Of a stretch of DNA of 64,000 nucleotides, positions 61,601 through 64,000 are shown piece by piece. Within the stretch, counting starts at the first letter, position 1. Each line of letters starts with the position of its first letter. This DNA comes from an uncultured Eubacteriales bacterium (GTDB lineage: Bacteria; Bacillota; Clostridia; Oscillospirales; Acutalibacteraceae). The position numbers and the translations under genes are program-made. Below the pieces are notes generated by a model that was not told the DNA's origin, made no database searches, and worked only from the letters and a program-made list of their open reading frames with translations. The DNA lies in NCBI GenBank assembly GCA_934630515.1, contig CAKTVV010000016.1:1-64000 (forward strand), in the 5' to 3' direction.

Positions 61601-63538
61601 TTACAGCAATCGGCCGAATTGCTTCTCCAGCTCCTTTTTAGTCATTTCAATACAGACCGGGCGTCCGTGGGGACAATACCGCACGTCCTCCCGGGTCAGC
61701 ACCGCTTCTGCCAACGCCAACAGCTCCTCCGGGGAGTTATGTTCCCCCGCCTTGGTCGCTGCCCGGCACGCAGAGGAATGGTAGATCCAGTCCAGCTTGG
61801 AGGAATTGACCTCCCGGCCGCCATCCGCCAAGCCGGTAGCGATCTCCCGCACCGTCGCATCGATGTCGCCGCCGCTCAAGATCAGCGGAAAGCTGCGCAC
61901 CAGCACCGAATTGCTGCCGAAATCCTCCAGCTCGATTCCGGACTGCGCCAGAATATCCGCATTTTCCAGCAGCGCCGTATGCTCCTCCGGGCTGACCGAA
62001 ACCGGCACCGGTGCCAGCAGCATCTGACTGTCCGCCCGACTGGCTGACTTTAGCTGATTATACAAAATGCGCTCATGAGCGGCATGCTTATCGATGATAA
62101 ACAGCGAATCCCCCCGCTGCGCCAGAATATACGTTGTTGCAAACTCGCCCAGAAATCGGACAGGCTCCTCCTGACTTTCCAGAGCCAGCTGCTCCGGCGC
62201 CGTCGTCTCTGCTATCGGCTCCGCCGACGGCGGTACAGGCATTTCCGGCAGCGTTCCAGACGGCGCCGGTTCCTCTGCAAGAGTCGGGGCAGTGACCATC
62301 ACCGGCTGGTACACAGGCAAGGTACCGTCCTCCAGAGTCGCCTCGGTCGATGATTCGTCCACGCATAGATCCAGAAAAGACGGCGCCTTGACCGACGGCA
62401 GGACCTGTACGGTTTCCCGGCTTCGGACAGGCTCGGATCGGACCGGCGAAGGAGCAGGCTTTCCTTCTGCCGTCGCCGGACGAGCAGGCGGTGCAGGCGG
62501 CGCAGTAAAGGGCATGTGCTCATCCTTGAGCAGCACCCGCCGAATGCTGTCCCCCTGCTCAATGCCGGCTTTCACCCCAAAATATACGGCATCGAACACC
62601 GGCTTTTCATTGATGAACCGTACCTCGATCTTTGCGGGATGCACGTTGGCATCCACCGTCTCGGGCGGCATCGTCAGAAACAGCACACAGGTGGGAAAGC
62701 GTCCCACCATCATCACGCCCTTATAGGCACGCTCCAGCGCCACTGCCGCCGTCTGAGTCTTGACATAGCGTCCGTTGACGAAAAAGTGCTGCATCGTCCG
62801 GTTCTGGCGGCAGGCCTCCGGCTTGCAGATATAGCCCTTCACCGTCACGCCGCCCTGAGTATAATCCACCGGAATTAACCCAGCGGCAAAGGGCTTACCG
62901 AACACCGCATGGATGCAGGGCAGCAGTTGTCCGTCGCCGGGGGTCTGCAGCTCTGTGCGGCCGTTGCGGATAAACCGCACCGCTACCTCCGGATGAGACA
63001 GCGCCAGCCGCTCCACCACACCGGCAACGGCATTGCCCTCGCTGACATCTTTTTTCAGGAATTTCATACGGGCCGGAATGTTATAAAACAACTCCCGAAT
63101 CTCGAAGGTCGCCCCCTCCGGACAGCCGGCATCCTCCACGATCCGTTCTTCGCCGCCCCAGATGCAGTAATGCGTCCCCACCAGGTCGCCCCGGGCACAG
63201 GTGGTCAGATCCACCTGCGCCACCGCAGCGATGGAGGCCAATGCCTCGCCACGGAATCCCAGAGTGGAAATAGCCGACAGATCCGCTGCCGTATGCACCT
63301 TGCTGGTGGCATGGCGCAGAAAAGCGGTCGCCACATCCTCCCGGGCGATACCGCACCCGTCATCCGATACACGCATATAGGTGATCCCGCCATTCCGAAT
63401 CTCTACCGTGATACGACCGGAACCGGCATCGATGGCATTTTCCATCAGCTCCTTTATGACGGACGAAGGGCGCTCCACCACCTCACCGGCGGCGATCAGC
63501 TCGGCTGTATGCTTGTCCAGTACCTGAATTTTAGCCAC
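61601..63538 (-). CDS. mutL: DNA mismatch repair protein MutL
   Basis: A 645-residue GHKL ATPase. N-terminal motifs LMENAIDAGS, DDGCGI, TLGFRGEAL are intact. A Pro/Ala-rich linker covers about residues 335-455. The C-terminal dimerisation/endonuclease part has D483-KHAAHERILY-N494, where the canonical DQHAx2Ex4E ends in Glu, plus SACRAA and CPHGRP. Other endonuclease motifs are kept. GTG at 63538 follows GGAGGGAG. It is 23 bases after mutS. Confidence 0.94.
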   Translation of the reverse strand: MAKIQVLDKHTAELIAAGEVVERPSSVIKELMENAIDAGSGRITVEIRNGGITYMRVSDDGCGIAREDVATAFLRHATSKVHTAADLSAISTLGFRGEALASIAAVAQVDLTTCARGDLVGTHYCIWGGEERIVEDAGCPEGATFEIRELFYNIPARMKFLKKDVSEGNAVAGVVERLALSHPEVAVRFIRNGRTELQTPGDGQLLPCIHAVFGKPFAAGLIPVDYTQGGVTVKGYICKPEACRQNRTMQHFFVNGRYVKTQTAAVALERAYKGVMMVGRFPTCVLFLTMPPETVDANVHPAKIEVRFINEKPVFDAVYFGVKAGIEQGDSIRRVLLKDEHMPFTAPPAPPARPATAEGKPAPSPVRSEPVRSRETVQVLPSVKAPSFLDLCVDESSTEATLEDGTLPVYQPVMVTAPTLAEEPAPSGTLPEMPVPPSAEPIAETTAPEQLALESQEEPVRFLGEFATTYILAQRGDSLFIIDKHAAHERILYNQLKSASRADSQMLLAPVPVSVSPEEHTALLENADILAQSGIELEDFGSNSVLVRSFPLILSGGDIDATVREIATGLADGGREVNSSKLDWIYHSSACRAATKAGEHNSPEELLALAEAVLTREDVRYCPHGRPVCIEMTKKELEKQFGRLL

Positions 63539-63561
63539 GAGGCTCCCTCCTTACTCCGTGA

Positions 63562-64000
63562 TCAGTAGGCAGATGCGTCCTTGACCAGCTGATATAGCTC
63601 CTGCAATGCCTCAATGGGGGTCATTACGTTGATATCCAGCTCCTTGAGATGCTGAATGATGGGATTGTCCTGCGTTGCCAGCAGCGACAGCTGCCCGGAA
63701 TCCTCCGCAGCCGTCGCCCGACGAGCTGCAGCCGGAGCAGAGCCGTCAGAGGTTTCCGTCTGCCGGAGAATCTCCTTGGCACGGTTCACCACCGCATCGC
63801 AGATACCCGCCAGCTTCGCCACCTCGATCCCGTAGCTGTCATCCGCCGGTCCACGAACGATCCGCCGCAGGAATGTGATGTCATCGCCCCGCTTTTTTGC
63901 CGCAACATTGTAGTTCTTTACGCCGGGCAGCTCTCCCTCCATGGCGGTCAGCTCGTGATAGTGGGTAGCAAACAGTGTCTTAGCCCCGATCTTTTTCTTG
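63562..64000 (-). CDS. mutS: DNA mismatch repair protein MutS (C-terminal part, cut by window edge)
   Basis: The last 145 residues of MutS; the gene continues beyond base 64000. The visible start contains TLFATHYHELTAM, the conserved ATPase-domain histidine segment, then VKNYNVAAKKRGDDITFLRRIVRGPADDSYGIEVAKLAG. A linker and the C-terminal tetramer/beta-clamp region follow. It is followed by mutL and miaA on the same strand. Confidence 0.96.
   Translation of the reverse strand, partial: KKKIGAKTLFATHYHELTAMEGELPGVKNYNVAAKKRGDDITFLRRIVRGPADDSYGIEVAKLAGICDAVVNRAKEILRQTETSDGSAPAAARRATAAEDSGQLSLLATQDNPIIQHLKELDINVMTPIEALQELYQLVKDASAY

Noticed and set aside
1..64000. CRISPR arrays, tRNA or rRNA genes, prophage or IS elements
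   Set aside because: No regularly spaced repeats, cloverleaf-type sequences, rRNA segments or transposase genes were recognised apart from the serine recombinase tail at the left edge.

Overview
The window looks like chromosomal DNA from a spore-forming, Gram-positive anaerobe of the class Clostridia, probably Oscillospirales/Ruminococcaceae. The evidence is a GC-rich sequence with a low-GC-Firmicute gene set: spoVAC/spoVAD, cwlD, a SpoVB-like flippase, SpoIID-like and peptidoglycan-binding proteins, IreB, DivIVA/SepF/YlmH, a T-box leader in front of pheST, and ThyX in place of ThyA. No rRNA, tRNA or CRISPR array was seen. The genus assignment is inference.

Layout. 1-590: the 3' end of a large serine recombinase and an AT-rich junction, probably the edge of an integrated element. 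589-2610: galU and a zinc-ribbon/membrane protein, leftward. 2613-9224: rightward murD, two tandem M42 aminopeptidases, a GNAT, a methionine-gamma-lyase-family PLP enzyme, then a tyrosine recombinase with a 30-bp palindrome just upstream. 9348-16216: leftward thyX-tmk-DJ-1-5-FCL-mltG, then a U32 protein and a class B PBP. 16290-21530: rightward T-box-pheS-pheT, ireB with a small unknown gene, and a TVP38 protein. 21616-25694: leftward potABCD with a structured leader. 25870-30139: rightward run of three peptidoglycan-binding/SpoIID-like genes without signal peptides, plus a SpoVB-like flippase. 30206-34012: leftward galM-rsmD-coaD-coiled-coil-LCP. 34029-42178: long leftward block tsaE-tsaB-upp-mutY-dCMP deaminase-SDR-rpiB-membrane protein-cwlD-radA-comEA. 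42253-43474: rodA/ftsW-type gene. 43454-46335: rlmA, a small membrane protein and spoVAC-spoVAD. 46415-52360: oppBCDFA-type peptide transporter. 52485-55218: prfB, tcdA and a hydrolase. 55272-64000: leftward mutS(partial)-mutL-miaA-HlyD-like-yggS-sepF-ylmH-divIVA-lspA-rluD.

Most genes are core housekeeping: cell wall synthesis and division, DNA repair, tRNA modification, nucleotide metabolism and sporulation. Several clear -35/-10 pairs with 17-bp spacing frame the transcription units. Sporulation-type promoters fit cwlD (SigE-like) and spoVAC (SigG-like).

The most interesting signals are four. First, the potABCD leader can fold into a multibranched structure whose closing stem hides the potA Shine-Dalgarno. 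Second, a dif/lox-like palindrome lies directly upstream of the tyrosine recombinase. Third, a putative sporulation module of PG-binding proteins lacks export signals. Fourth, the spoVA operon stops after spoVAD. None of these could be tested here.
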